64,000 nucleotides of DNA, from the NCBI GenBank assembly GCA_044226655.1, contig JBGAGO010000001.1, positions 1,116,001 through 1,180,000 of the forward strand, read 5' to 3'. The notes beneath the pieces are model-generated. The model saw nothing but the letters and a program-made list of their open reading frames with translations. It did no database searches and had not been told where the DNA came from. Source of the DNA: JBEVOS01 sp044226655 (GTDB taxonomy: Bacteria > Pseudomonadota > Alphaproteobacteria > Caulobacterales > Aquidulcibacteraceae). The translations under genes were made by a program, and so were the position numbers. Shown one piece after another: positions 10,170 to 17,308 of this stretch. How positions within the stretch are numbered: the first letter of the stretch is position 1; each line of letters begins with the position of its first letter.

Positions 10170-10181
10170 TTGCATTGCAGC
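10170..10181. promoter_or_regulatory. Candidate PhaR operator in the phaA-phaR gap
   Basis: TTGCATTGCAGC lies between the divergent phaA and phaR genes, 52 nt before the phaR start. The identical 12-mer occurs before ecm and a variant before ccr. PhaR is known to bind TGC/GCA-rich palindromes and to repress its own gene. Confidence 0.55.
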
Positions 10182-10232
10182 GAGGGTCTAGGGACAATGC
10201 TGCGCCTGCGTAAGCGGGCCAAGGAGCGCCGC

Positions 10233-10853
10233 GTGGCTGACAGTGCAGACGAACGTCCTGACGCGCAAAGCGCCCAGCCAGGCGAAATCGTGGTCATCAA
10301 GAAGTACGCCAACCGGCGGCTCTACAACACCGCGACCTCGTCCTACGTCACGCTCGAACATCTCTCGGAGATGGTGCGCGAGAACGTTGATTTCGTCGTG
10401 CAGGACGCCAAGACGGGCGAGGACATCACCCGTTCCGTGCTGACGCAGATCATCTTCGATCAGGAGAACCGCGGGCAGGGCATGCTGCCGGTGCAATTCC
10501 TGCGGCGCCTGATCCGGTTCTACGGCGATCAGATGCAGGGCTTCCTGCCGGCCTATCTCGAGATGAGCATGGAAGCCTTCTCGAAGAGCCAGGACCAGCT
10601 GCGCGAGCAGATGGCGCGGGCCTTCGGCGGCAAGATGCCGATCTACGGGTTCGAGGAGCAGGCCCGCCAGAATATGGCGCTGTTCCAGCAGGCGGTGCGG
10701 ATGTGGACGCCGTTTGCGCCCACGCCGGTTGCGCCCGCGGTTGCGCCGAAAGCCGAAGAGGCCGGCGCCGAAGAAGAGCTCGCCGATCTCAAGAAGCAGA
10801 TGGAAGCGATGCAGAAGCAGCTCGATCAGCTGAGCAACGTGCGTAAACCCTAA
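10233..10853 (+). CDS. phaR: Polyhydroxyalkanoate synthesis repressor PhaR
   Basis: The 206-residue protein carries the PHB/PHA accumulation regulator DNA-binding domain (IVVIKKYANRRLYNTATSSYVTLEHL and the following region) then a second helical domain, an Ala/Pro linker and a C-terminal coiled coil (EEELADLKKQMEAMQKQLDQL). PhaR binds PHB granules and DNA, releasing phasin and biosynthesis genes when polymer is present. I chose the GTG at 10233 because AAGGAG (10221-10226) lies 6 nt ahead; an upstream ATG at 10197 is possible. It is divergent from phaA. Shared operator-like sites suggest it also controls ecm and ccr. Confidence 0.93.
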   Translation: MADSADERPDAQSAQPGEIVVIKKYANRRLYNTATSSYVTLEHLSEMVRENVDFVVQDAKTGEDITRSVLTQIIFDQENRGQGMLPVQFLRRLIRFYGDQMQGFLPAYLEMSMEAFSKSQDQLREQMARAFGGKMPIYGFEEQARQNMALFQQAVRMWTPFAPTPVAPAVAPKAEEAGAEEELADLKKQMEAMQKQLDQLSNVRKP

Positions 10854-10868
10854 TACGCCATCAAGCAT

Positions 10869-10884
10869 TGGCACGCGGCTTGCG
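10869..10884 (+). promoter_or_regulatory. Candidate sigma-54 promoter
   Basis: TGGCACG-CGGC-TTGCG matches the -24/-12 consensus TGGCACG-N4-TTGCW at all but the last base, with correct GG-to-GC spacing. The predicted transcription start is about 10895, right at the ATG (10896) of the following small gene, implying a leaderless message. No upstream activator gene was found nearby. Confidence 0.35.
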
Positions 10885-10895
10885 ATCTTCGCTCC

Positions 10896-11120
10896 ATGGC
10901 GAAGGACGCACGCCTCACTCTATGGACCAGCGCCGCCGGCAAGGGCGGCCAACACCGCCGCGCGAGCGATTTTGCGCAAGCGCCGCGGCGGCCCATCGAT
11001 ACGCTGTTCGCCGCCACGCTCATCAACCAAGTCAGCCCGCACGCCGACACGCTGGCGCGCTCGCCTTATGAAGCGCCGCGCGCGGTGCGCGCCGGCATCT
11101 GGCGGGTGGTGAAAGCCTAG
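10896..11120 (+). CDS. Hypothetical 74-residue basic protein
   Basis: The protein is small, basic and without recognised domains, signal peptide or membrane segment. It has a low-complexity N-terminal half and a C-terminal part reading SPYEAPRAVRAGIWRVVKA. It is not recognised. It follows phaR on the same strand after 42 nt, and its stop overlaps the stop of the converging gene at 11117. A sigma-54-like promoter immediately precedes the ATG; there is no visible Shine-Dalgarno sequence. It fills the gap with no competing frame of better quality. Confidence 0.5.
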   Translation: MAKDARLTLWTSAAGKGGQHRRASDFAQAPRRPIDTLFAATLINQVSPHADTLARSPYEAPRAVRAGIWRVVKA

Positions 11121-11425
11121 GATTCGTCTTTTGCGGCGCGTTCGAGGCGCGTCAGCCGGGCTTCGATGGCGTCGAGCCGGCCCAGCACGTCGTCGCGGGC
11201 CTCGGCGCGCGTAGAGACGCCGCAGCGGCGCGCGATTTCCTCGGGCTTTTGGTTCAGAAAGGTGGCGAGCGTCTGCACCTCGGCGGGCGTGATTTCGCGC
11301 TGATCCTTCCACGCGGCGGCCAATTGCTCGGGCGTCCAGCCAAGGACAGCAGCGAAGACCGCGCGGTCGAGTTCGCGCTCGGCGAGGCGCGCATCGAACC
11401 AGGCTCCGTCAAAGAACAGCGACAC
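11117..11425 (-). CDS. Small helix-turn-helix-like protein with C-terminal coiled coil
   Basis: This 102-residue protein starts at GTG (11425) with GGAGG 6 nt ahead; a longer frame upstream lacks support. The middle (AAVLGWTPEQLAAAWKDQREITPAEVQTLATFLNQKPEEIARRCG) has the look of a Cro/XRE-type helix-turn-helix, with a turn around TPEQLAAAW and a second helix. The C terminus, DDVLGRLDAIEARLTRLERA, is a short coiled coil. It could be a DNA-binding regulator or a dimeric adaptor. No function is assigned. It converges with the 74-residue gene. Confidence 0.6.
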   Translation of the reverse strand: MSLFFDGAWFDARLAERELDRAVFAAVLGWTPEQLAAAWKDQREITPAEVQTLATFLNQKPEEIARRCGVSTRAEARDDVLGRLDAIEARLTRLERAAKDES

Positions 11426-11550
11426 CAAAGGCCTCCGGCGCCGATCCTGCACTTTGGACCGGCATGGCCATGTTAACGCTCTTGCGCTTTGACCGCTGGG
11501 TCGATTTCGCGATCGCCGTCGCGCTCGGCCTGTGGTGCATGTGAAGCGCA

Positions 11551-11574
11551 CTGCCGGCTGGAAGCCGGCGGTAC
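11551..11574 (+). repeat. 24-bp palindromic intergenic repeat, copy 1
   Basis: The element has a 7-bp stem GCCGGCT/AGCCGGC around GGA, then GGTAC at one end. It is identical to two copies in inverted orientation at 39661-39684 and 39728-39751. It lies between two genes read leftward, just downstream of the membrane protein gene at 11583. This is a REP-like dispersed palindrome. Confidence 0.7.
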
Positions 11575-11582
11575 GAACAGCG

Positions 11583-12146
11583 TTAGCGCTCGCCGCCGAA
11601 TTCCACGTCGCGCCGCGCGGCCACGATCGTCACCACCACGCCGGCCAGCACGTCGAGCAGGCTCATAATCATGATGAGGAAGAAGGTCGTCGTCGCGAAC
11701 GCCGGGTGCAGCAGGAACTCCACCAGGCAGACGATGAACACCAGCATCGAGAGCGCGTGGTTGAAGATCGCCATCGTGCCCGTCGAGGTGCTCTTCAAGA
11801 GTTCGATGAACAGCAGGATCAGCGCGATCAGCACCAGCATGTCGCCGCTGGTGACGGACCATTCGACCGGCTGCATGACGCCCGAAATGCCCGGCTCGCG
11901 CGAGGCCATCTGCAGCGAGAACCATTCATTGGTCAGGCCGTCGCGGACATCCTTGCCCGTGGTCCGCGCCACCGTCGCGCCGAAGGCCAGAATATTGTAA
12001 ATGAGGACGGGTATGAGGATCAGCGGAAAGACGTTGAAAATCGCACCCATTCCGCTGCCCCTCGCTGTTGAACCGCCGCGCCGCCTTGCCCGCGCGGCCT
12101 GATTGATCGCCACGGCTTCAGACGGGGTCATCGTGCTTCTGGCCAT
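11583..12146 (-). CDS. Integral membrane protein coupled to a GT2 glycosyltransferase
   Basis: The 187-residue protein begins at the ATG at 12146, which overlaps the stop of the upstream glycosyltransferase (ATGA), so the pair is translationally coupled. After a basic N terminus it has a signal-anchor (FPLILIPVLIYNILAFGAT), a periplasmic segment of about 50 residues, and three more hydrophobic segments (MLVLIALILLFIELL, ALSMLVFIVCLVEFLL, TFFLIMIMSLLDVLAGVVV). I do not recognise a named family. The pairing suggests it works with the polyprenyl-phosphate-sugar synthase, perhaps as partner or flippase-like component; that is inference. Confidence 0.8.
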   Translation of the reverse strand: MARSTMTPSEAVAINQAARARRRGGSTARGSGMGAIFNVFPLILIPVLIYNILAFGATVARTTGKDVRDGLTNEWFSLQMASREPGISGVMQPVEWSVTSGDMLVLIALILLFIELLKSTSTGTMAIFNHALSMLVFIVCLVEFLLHPAFATTTFFLIMIMSLLDVLAGVVVTIVAARRDVEFGGER

Positions 12147-12877
12147 CAGAATTCGTCCGTCCCGCCGGGATCCCGCGCCCGGCTGCGCAGCCACATAACC
12201 CCCAGAAGGTCAGTCGCGTTCGCGGCCAGCCTCCCGAGGTTGGTGTATTTAGAGCGCCCCGCCGTCCTAGGTCGATGGTTTACGTCCAAAAACTCGACCG
12301 AGAAGCCCTCGCGCAACATCAGGGCGGCCATGTAGCGGTGCATGTGATCGAAATAGGGGAGGCGCAGGAACGCCTCCCGCTTGAACACCTTGATGCCCGA
12401 GCCGGAATCGTCCGCCCCATCGTTCAGCAGGCTCTTGCGGATGCCGTTGGCCCAGCGCGAGGCGACCCGCTTGCCCCAATCGTCCTGCCGCTTGGCCCGC
12501 CGGCCCGCGACCATGCCGAGCTGGGCGGGGGCGTCGGGGCGGGTGAGGCGGGTCAAGAGCTTGGGCAGATCGGCCGGATCGTTCTGGCCGTCGCCGTCGA
12601 GCGTGCCGATCACCGGCGCCCGGGCGGCCAGCACGCCGGTGCGGATGGCCCGGCTCTGGCCGGCATTGCCGCGGTGGCCGATGAGGCGGAGCGTGGGCAG
12701 TTCGGCCTTGGCGGCGGCCAGCTCGGCGCGGGTGTCGTCCCGGCTGGCGTCGTCCACGAACACCATTTCGTAGGAGCGCCCGTCGAGCGCTTGGGCGATT
12801 TCGCGCGCCAGGGCGGCGGCGTTGCCGGCCTCGTTGTGCAGCGGGACCACGACGCTGAATTCGATAGTTTCCTGCAA
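12146..12877 (-). CDS. Dolichol-phosphate mannosyltransferase-like GT2
   Basis: The 243-residue protein is a DPMS-type GT2 enzyme that transfers a sugar from a nucleotide donor to polyprenyl phosphate. Motifs: FSVVVPLHNEAGN, MVFVDDASRDDT, the metal-binding IGTLDGDGQNDP (DxD), the GSGIKVFKREAFLRLPYFDHMHRY acceptor-site region, and RTAGRSKYTNLGRL at the end of the catalytic domain. It lacks C-terminal membrane helices, and the next gene, overlapping by 4 nt, encodes a membrane protein that may supply them. It probably makes lipid-linked sugar for a GT39-type transferase such as the one at 7.1 kb. Confidence 0.9.
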   Translation of the reverse strand: MQETIEFSVVVPLHNEAGNAAALAREIAQALDGRSYEMVFVDDASRDDTRAELAAAKAELPTLRLIGHRGNAGQSRAIRTGVLAARAPVIGTLDGDGQNDPADLPKLLTRLTRPDAPAQLGMVAGRRAKRQDDWGKRVASRWANGIRKSLLNDGADDSGSGIKVFKREAFLRLPYFDHMHRYMAALMLREGFSVEFLDVNHRPRTAGRSKYTNLGRLAANATDLLGVMWLRSRARDPGGTDEF

Positions 12878-12942
12878 GGTCCCGGTTTCCTGATGGCGGC
12901 GCGTCTCTTAGGCGGGAAGCGCCCGGCGCGCCACCCGGGCTG

Positions 12943-13287
12943 TCAGGCCTTCTGCGCCGCCAGATAGGGGCTGCTCACCTTCTTGGGCACGATCGTGGTC
13001 CAGGCCTCGGTGACCAGCGCCTTGGCCTCGGCGCGGCCGAGCGCTTCGATTGCGACATAGCTCCAGACCATCGCGCCCGCCCGGAACGGCGCAAACACCT
13101 CGGGCCGGACCTCGAACAGCAGCTCCTGATGGGGTTTGGCGAGCTTGAAGATCCAGCGCCGTTCGCGGCCCCAGCAGCACACGAACGTCTTCTTGCCGAC
13201 ATTGAAGCCGGGCGCGCCGTACCAGACGACTTCGACGGCGCCCGGCAGCGCGAGCGCGAAGCGGCGAATATCGGCGGGGCTGGCCAT
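12943..13287 (-). CDS. MmcQ/YjbR family protein (copy 2 of a tandem pair)
   Basis: The 114-residue protein has the YjbR-type fold of double-wing DNA-binding proteins: DIRRFALALPGAVEV at the N terminus, KKTFVCCWGRERRWIFKL in the middle, and ALVTEAWTTIVPKK near the end. The ATG at 13287 is 4 nt after the stop of its paralogue at 13292, so they form one unit. Biochemical function of the family is not established. The two copies share about half of their residues by eye, so they come from a tandem duplication. Confidence 0.85.
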   Translation of the reverse strand: MASPADIRRFALALPGAVEVVWYGAPGFNVGKKTFVCCWGRERRWIFKLAKPHQELLFEVRPEVFAPFRAGAMVWSYVAIEALGRAEAKALVTEAWTTIVPKKVSSPYLAAQKA

Positions 13288-13291
13288 CGCC

Positions 13292-13630
13292 TTAGCGCGC
13301 GCCGTCGAGATAGGGTCGGCTGAGCCCCCGGGGCGCGACCGTCGTCCACGCTTGGGTGACCAAAAGCTGCGCTTCCGCGCGCGCGAGCTTCGGCACGGCG
13401 ACCCAGCTCCACACCATTGCGCCGGACCGATAGGGGCGAAAGATCTCCGGGCGGACCTCGAACAAGATGTCCTGGCGCGCGCGGGGAAGCTTGAAGAGGT
13501 AATCATCCTCCTTCGCCCAATAGTGCACGAACGCCTTCCGGCCGACGCCGAAACGGGCGCCGCCATAGCTAGTTTCGCTCGCGCCCGGCAGCGCAAGCGC
13601 GAAACGGCGGATGTCGGCGAGCCTGGCCAC
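13292..13630 (-). CDS. MmcQ/YjbR family protein (copy 1 of a tandem pair)
   Basis: This 112-residue protein starts at GTG 13630, reading ARLADIRRFALALPGASET, which aligns with the start of its neighbour. It keeps the family's central FKLPRARQDILFEVRP and the LLVTQAWTTVAPRG C-terminal motif. A longer upstream frame exists but would add a non-conserved basic stretch. It is the first gene of the pair and is divergent from phaB across 130 nt. Role unknown; the family has a MotA/TFIIS-like DNA-binding fold but no proven target here. Confidence 0.83.
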   Translation of the reverse strand: MARLADIRRFALALPGASETSYGGARFGVGRKAFVHYWAKEDDYLFKLPRARQDILFEVRPEIFRPYRSGAMVWSWVAVPKLARAEAQLLVTQAWTTVAPRGLSRPYLDGAR

Positions 13631-13760
13631 GACCGGGATTTTACAGCGCTGAGGCGCGCAGCGGAAAGTTTTTGCGCCCGCGACGCGCTGCGCCCTTCTC
13701 AAACCGACCGATCACCCCCTAAGACCGTGCGGAAAGCAAAACTCTATCTGGGAGGCGAAT

Positions 13761-14486
13761 TTGGCGCGCGTGGCAGTGGTGACCGGGGGAACGCGGGGCA
13801 TCGGCAAGGCGATTTCGGCGGCGCTGGCGAAGGCCGGCTACAAGGTCGCGGCCAATTACGCCGGCAATGACAAGGCCGCCGAAGAGGTGGCCAAGGAACT
13901 CAAGATCAACGTCTACAAATGGGATGTCGGCGACTACGAGGCGTGCCAGGCGGGCCTGCGCCGCGTCGAAAACGATCTGGGTCCGGTCGATGTGCTGGTG
14001 AACAATGCCGGCATCACGCGCGACGCCATGCTGCACCGGATGAGCGCCGATCAATGGCGTGAAGTGGTGCGCGTCGATCTCGATTCCATGTTCTACATGA
14101 CGCGCCCCGTGATCGAAGGCATGCGCGAGCGCGGCTGGGGCCGCATCGTCAACATCTCCTCGATCAACGGCCAGAAGGGCCAGATGGGGCAGACCAATTA
14201 TTCCGCGGCCAAGGCCGGCATTATCGGCTTCACCAAGGCGCTGGCGCAGGAGAGCGCGGTGAAGGGCATCACCGTGAACTGCGTGTGCCCTGGCTACATC
14301 GATACCGACATGGTCGCCGCTGTGCCCGAGAAAGCGCTGCAAGGCATCATTGCGACGATCCCCGTCGGCCGCCTCGGCAAAGCCGATGAGATCGCGAAAA
14401 TGGTGGCCTATCTGTCGAGCGACGATGCGGCCTTCATCACCGGCGCGACGATGACGGTGAACGGCGCGCAATATATCGCGGGCTAA
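13761..14486 (+). CDS. phaB: Acetoacetyl-CoA reductase
   Basis: The 241-residue short-chain dehydrogenase reduces acetoacetyl-CoA to (R)-3-hydroxybutyryl-CoA with NADPH for PHB or the ethylmalonyl-CoA pathway. The cofactor motif TGGTRGIGKAI is at the N terminus, NNAGITRD follows, and catalytic residues lie in NISSINGQKGQMGQTNYSAAKAG (Ser, Tyr, Lys). The QKGQ-GQTNYSAAKAG stretch is characteristic of PhaB. Translation starts at TTG 13761, with GGAGG 5 nt upstream. It is 3.7 kb from phaA rather than in one operon. Close alternative is 3-oxoacyl-ACP reductase FabG. Confidence 0.9.
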   Translation: MARVAVVTGGTRGIGKAISAALAKAGYKVAANYAGNDKAAEEVAKELKINVYKWDVGDYEACQAGLRRVENDLGPVDVLVNNAGITRDAMLHRMSADQWREVVRVDLDSMFYMTRPVIEGMRERGWGRIVNISSINGQKGQMGQTNYSAAKAGIIGFTKALAQESAVKGITVNCVCPGYIDTDMVAAVPEKALQGIIATIPVGRLGKADEIAKMVAYLSSDDAAFITGATMTVNGAQYIAG

Positions 14487-14527
14487 TCGTCCCGTTCCGG
14501 TTGCAGACAAAACGCGCGTGCGGGGAA

Positions 14528-14552
14528 GGAACTCCGTGCGCGCGCAGCCGTT
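14528..14552 (+). promoter_or_regulatory. General stress response (EcfG-type sigma) promoter
   Basis: GGAAC (14528-14532), 16 nt, then CGTT (14549-14552) is an exact match to the alphaproteobacterial EcfG consensus GGAAC-N16/17-CGTT. It is 33 nt before the ATG of a CsbD-family stress gene, a usual EcfG target. Confidence 0.72.
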
Positions 14553-14585
14553 TTAAGGGGACAGGTTCATCAAAGGAGCTGCCCC

Positions 14586-14756
14586 ATGGATAAGGAACAT
14601 CTCAAAGGCGCCGCCGATCAGGCGTCCGGCGCGATCAAGGAAGCCGCCGGCAAGGTCCTGAAGGACCCGACGCTGGAAGCCAAAGGCAAAGCCGAAAAGG
14701 TCAAAGGCGAAATCCGCAAGGCCGTCGGCGACGCCAAAGACGCGCTTAAGGACTAA
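14586..14756 (+). CDS. CsbD family stress-response protein
   Basis: The 56-residue hydrophilic protein reads MDKEHLKGAADQASGAIKEA and ends with GDAKDALKD. It is rich in Lys, Ala and Glu with repeated KGxAxxxxG units, as in the CsbD family of general-stress proteins, which are highly expressed and predicted to be largely disordered or helical. AAAGGAG precedes the ATG. An exact EcfG promoter consensus upstream gives direct regulatory support. The biochemical role of the family is unknown. Confidence 0.88.
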   Translation: MDKEHLKGAADQASGAIKEAAGKVLKDPTLEAKGKAEKVKGEIRKAVGDAKDALKD

Positions 14757-14813
14757 CGTTCTGAACGGCGCGAGGAACAGGGCTTCGGTGCAAATCGGAG
14801 CCCTGTTTCATGC

Positions 14814-15386
14814 TCAGCGATTGGCGCCGGGGCGCCAGAGGACGTCGTCGGCGCCATTGTTGTTGGCGGCGCGCGCCAGCACGAACAGCAGATCCGAGAC
14901 GCGGTTCATGTATTTCAGCGCGAACGGAGAGACGCGCGCGCCATCCTGTTCCTGAAGGTAGGCGATCGCGCGTTCGGCGCGCCGTGCGATGGTGCGCGCA
15001 AGATGCAGATGCGCCGCCGCCGCCGTGCCGCCGGGCAGGATGAAGGAATCCAGCGGCGCCAGCGCGGCGTTGACCTCTTCGACCTCGACCTCGACGCGGT
15101 CGACCTGGCTTTCTTCGATGCGCAACACTTGAAACGGAAACGGCTTGTCGCCTTCGGGCGTCGCGAGATCGGCGCCGAGATCGAAGAGATCGTTCTGCAC
15201 GCGCCCTAGAATTTCATCGATCGGCCCGCTCGTATGCAGACGCGCGACGCCGATGGCCGAATTGGCTTCGTCCACTGCGCCGTAAGCTTCGACCCGCGGA
15301 TCGGCTTTCGAAATCTCTTCGCCCGTCGCCAGCCGCGTCTTGCCGCCATCGCCGGCCTTGGTGACGATCTTGTTGAGCGTGACCAT
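14814..15386 (-). CDS. Cob(I)yrinic acid a,c-diamide adenosyltransferase, PduO type
   Basis: The 190-residue protein belongs to the PduO-type ATP:corrinoid adenosyltransferases. It has the N-terminal ATP loop TKAGDGGKTRLATGE, the EAYGAVDEANSAIG helix, and the C-terminal RTIARRAERAI and KYMNRVSDLLFVLAR motifs that form the trimer interface and active site. It makes adenosylcobalamin, the cofactor needed by the ethylmalonyl-CoA mutase at 35.7 kb. The ATG at 15386 is 2 nt from the stop of the HIG1-type gene. No cobalamin riboswitch was seen upstream. Confidence 0.93.
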   Translation of the reverse strand: MVTLNKIVTKAGDGGKTRLATGEEISKADPRVEAYGAVDEANSAIGVARLHTSGPIDEILGRVQNDLFDLGADLATPEGDKPFPFQVLRIEESQVDRVEVEVEEVNAALAPLDSFILPGGTAAAAHLHLARTIARRAERAIAYLQEQDGARVSPFALKYMNRVSDLLFVLARAANNNGADDVLWRPGANR

Positions 15387-15388
15387 GG

Positions 15389-15589
15389 CTAGCTCTGATG
15401 CCGGCTGTAGAGCATGGCGGCGATCAAGATCAGCACGGCGATGAATTGCAGCAGGACGCGCATGCGCATCGCCTTGTTCGACCAAGAGCGCCCGAAATCG
15501 CCGCCGCGAAACAGCGAGTAGATGCCGAACAGCAGCGCGCCGAGCACCGCCAGCATCGAGATCGGGATCAGCCAGTCGAAGATGTTCAT
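15389..15589 (-). CDS. Twin transmembrane HIG1-type small protein
   Basis: The 66-residue protein has two transmembrane segments (IPISMLAVLGALLFGIYSLF and VLLQFIAVLILIAAMLY) joined by a basic loop GGDFGRSWSNKAMRMR, the pattern of bacterial HIG1-domain twin-TM proteins. Mitochondrial relatives are linked to cytochrome oxidase supercomplexes. In alphaproteobacteria this gene is commonly found directly upstream of the cobalamin adenosyltransferase gene, as here, with only 2 nt between them. Its role in bacteria is not established. Confidence 0.88.
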   Translation of the reverse strand: MNIFDWLIPISMLAVLGALLFGIYSLFRGGDFGRSWSNKAMRMRVLLQFIAVLILIAAMLYSRHQS

Positions 15590-15824
15590 GGAAGGAAAAT
15601 AGTGCGCGTCGCGAAGGCGGGCAAAGCGGCCTTTGGCGCATGGGCGGGCTGCCGCGCGCCGCCGCAGATTTCGTTTTAATTTGTGTCAGAGTTTGTCAGG
15701 AAAGCGCCAAGTTACGACTTGGGAATACTGTGTCAAAGTCAAGATTAAGCATGATTTTTGCTTGGCGTTTCTTGCGGCGCCGCGCGCTTCTCCCTGCGGC
15801 TGTCGGAAAGGGGCGAGAGCCATC
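15590..15824. other. AT-richer divergent intergenic region
   Basis: This 235-nt gap separates HIG1-cobO (leftward) from the EF-hand gene (rightward). Its part 15670-15770 is visibly richer in A/T than the surroundings and contains the perfect inverted repeat CCAAGT-TACG-ACTTGG (15707-15722), a possible operator, and two TGTCA-containing direct motifs near 15684 and 15695. No promoter was assigned with confidence. Confidence 0.4.
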
Positions 15825-16532
15825 ATGCAAATCTCAGGAATATCAGGCAGTTCCTCTGCCTGGGCGGTGCGGGAACTGTTCCCGCCGCCGCAGAAGGGCG
15901 CGCAATCGGCGCCGGGCGCTGGGCAATCCATGCCCAGTTCCGGCGGTGCGGCGGCGTGCACCGGCATGGGCGGCGCACAGATGTCGAGCGCGATGATGTC
16001 GTCCCTGATGGGGCTGCAATCGTCACAGCCGAGCCTCTCCGATCTGGCGACGAAGATGATCTCGTCGCTCGATACCGATGGCGACGGCAAGGTGAGCGCG
16101 GCGGAAGCGCAAGCCGGCGGCGCGACCAAGGCGGCGGACGCGTTCAGCGCGCTCGACAGCAATGGCGATGGGTCGCTGACGGCGGACGAGTTGGAAAGCT
16201 CGCTCCAATCCATGGGACCGCCGCCTGGCGGCGGCCATGGGCCGCACGGCGCGCACGGGCATGGCGGGCCGCCTTCGTCGTCGGACATGGCGAGCACGGT
16301 GCTTGGCCAGCTCGATGCGGATGACGACAGCAGCCTCAGCCTCACTGAAATCACCAACGCGCTTGGCGTCGAATCTTCGTCGATCTCGGACAAGTTTTCC
16401 GGGCTCGATACGGATGGCGATGGCAAGCTCAGCTTGAGTGAGCTCACGTCTGCGATCGATCAATATCTCAAGACCAGCGCTGCGAGCTTCGCGCAAAGCG
16501 GCGCGGATTCGATCGGCGCAGCCAGCGCATAA
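15825..16532 (+). CDS. EF-hand calcium-binding protein with four loops
   Basis: The 235-residue protein contains four canonical 12-residue EF-hand loops: residues 83-94 (DTDGDGKVSAAE), 111-122 (DSNGDGSLTADE), 164-175 (DADDDSSLSLTE) and 195-206 (DTDGDGKLSLSE). A Gly/His/Pro-rich linker (131-150) splits them into two pairs. The N terminus is Ser/Gly/Met-rich, without an obvious cleavable signal. Three loops keep all expected Ca2+ ligands; the third is degenerate (DADDDSS). The ATG at 15825 is chosen because the longer frame is out of character. It probably buffers or senses calcium; partner unknown. A strong bidirectional terminator follows. Confidence 0.88.
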   Translation: MQISGISGSSSAWAVRELFPPPQKGAQSAPGAGQSMPSSGGAAACTGMGGAQMSSAMMSSLMGLQSSQPSLSDLATKMISSLDTDGDGKVSAAEAQAGGATKAADAFSALDSNGDGSLTADELESSLQSMGPPPGGGHGPHGAHGHGGPPSSSDMASTVLGQLDADDDSSLSLTEITNALGVESSSISDKFSGLDTDGDGKLSLSELTSAIDQYLKTSAASFAQSGADSIGAASA

Positions 16533-16535
16533 TCG

Positions 16536-16572
16536 CGCGCGTGGAGGGCGGGGGGAGCGCCCTCCACGCGCG
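16536..16572. terminator. Bidirectional hairpin between EF-hand and TonB genes
   Basis: CGCGCGTGGAGGGC and GCCCTCCACGCGCG form a perfect 14-bp stem with a 9-nt loop (16550-16558), placed between two converging genes. A short T-tract (GATCTTTT) lies about 14 nt after it on the plus strand. Confidence 0.75.
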
Positions 16573-16593
16573 TTCGCCGCGCGCTTGATCTTT

Positions 16594-17190
16594 TCAATTG
16601 GCGCTCAATCGAAACGAAATCGGCACGCGTACGCGCCCGCCTTCCGCGGGCTGACCGTCTTCGAGCATCGGCGACATCTGGAAGTATTGGGAAATCGCCA
16701 GCGCCGCCGCGCCGAAGCCCCAACCTTCCGGCGCTTCAGAAGCCACGCTGCAGCTAAGCCGTCCGCTCGCCGAAACAATGCAATCGAGTACGACGCGGCC
16801 TTCGCGGTCGCGGCGCAGCGCGCCTGGCGGATAGTGCCGCGCGAAATCGCGGCCGTCGGGACGTTGGATCCAATGCGGCTGCGTGATCTCGCGTGGACCT
16901 GTGTCGACGGGGATGATGGTCTCGATGGGCTGCGCGGGCGCAACGGGATCGGGCGTCGCAATCGGTGTGTAATCATCGCGCGGCGTCTGGGTGTGTATCG
17001 GCCTGGGTTCGGGCGGCGCGGGCGGCGGCGGGTCTTTGTCCGGCGTCTGCACCTCGATGGTCGAGGGATCGGGCGGCGGCGCGAATGCGAGCATCTCAAA
17101 GCGCATCGTCACCGCGGTGATTGCGGTGCAGGTCACAAGAAGAGCGGCGGAGCCCAGCGAAAGCATGCGCAGGCGTGCGGCATGGTCCAT
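16594..17190 (-). CDS. TonB family energy transducer
   Basis: The 198-residue protein has an N-terminal membrane anchor (residues about 9-29), a Pro-rich periplasm-spanning section (PDKDPPPPAPPEPRPIHTQTP) and a C-terminal TonB domain of about 80 residues containing YPPGALRRDREGRVVLDCIVSASGRLSCSV and GFGAAALAISQYFQMSP. It couples the inner-membrane proton gradient, via ExbB/ExbD, to outer-membrane receptors. GGAGG lies 6 nt before the ATG. No exbBD or receptor gene is adjacent, so its dedicated receptor is not known. Confidence 0.88.
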   Translation of the reverse strand: MDHAARLRMLSLGSAALLVTCTAITAVTMRFEMLAFAPPPDPSTIEVQTPDKDPPPPAPPEPRPIHTQTPRDDYTPIATPDPVAPAQPIETIIPVDTGPREITQPHWIQRPDGRDFARHYPPGALRRDREGRVVLDCIVSASGRLSCSVASEAPEGWGFGAAALAISQYFQMSPMLEDGQPAEGGRVRVPISFRLSAN

Positions 17191-17308
17191 GTCATCCTCC
17201 CGGCATCGCCAGCTCTTGATGGCTGACGTTAGGGAAGGCTCGCGCTTACCTTACGGCAATTTCAGGGCGAGGCAGGCGGCGCGGCGTTTGTTCTGCTAAT
17301 GTACCGGA

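Noticed and set aside
11464..11544. 26-residue hydrophobic frame MAMLTLLRFDRWVDFAIAV...
   Set aside because: A helix is possible but there is no ribosome binding site and it runs into the 24-bp repeat; too little support for a gene call.
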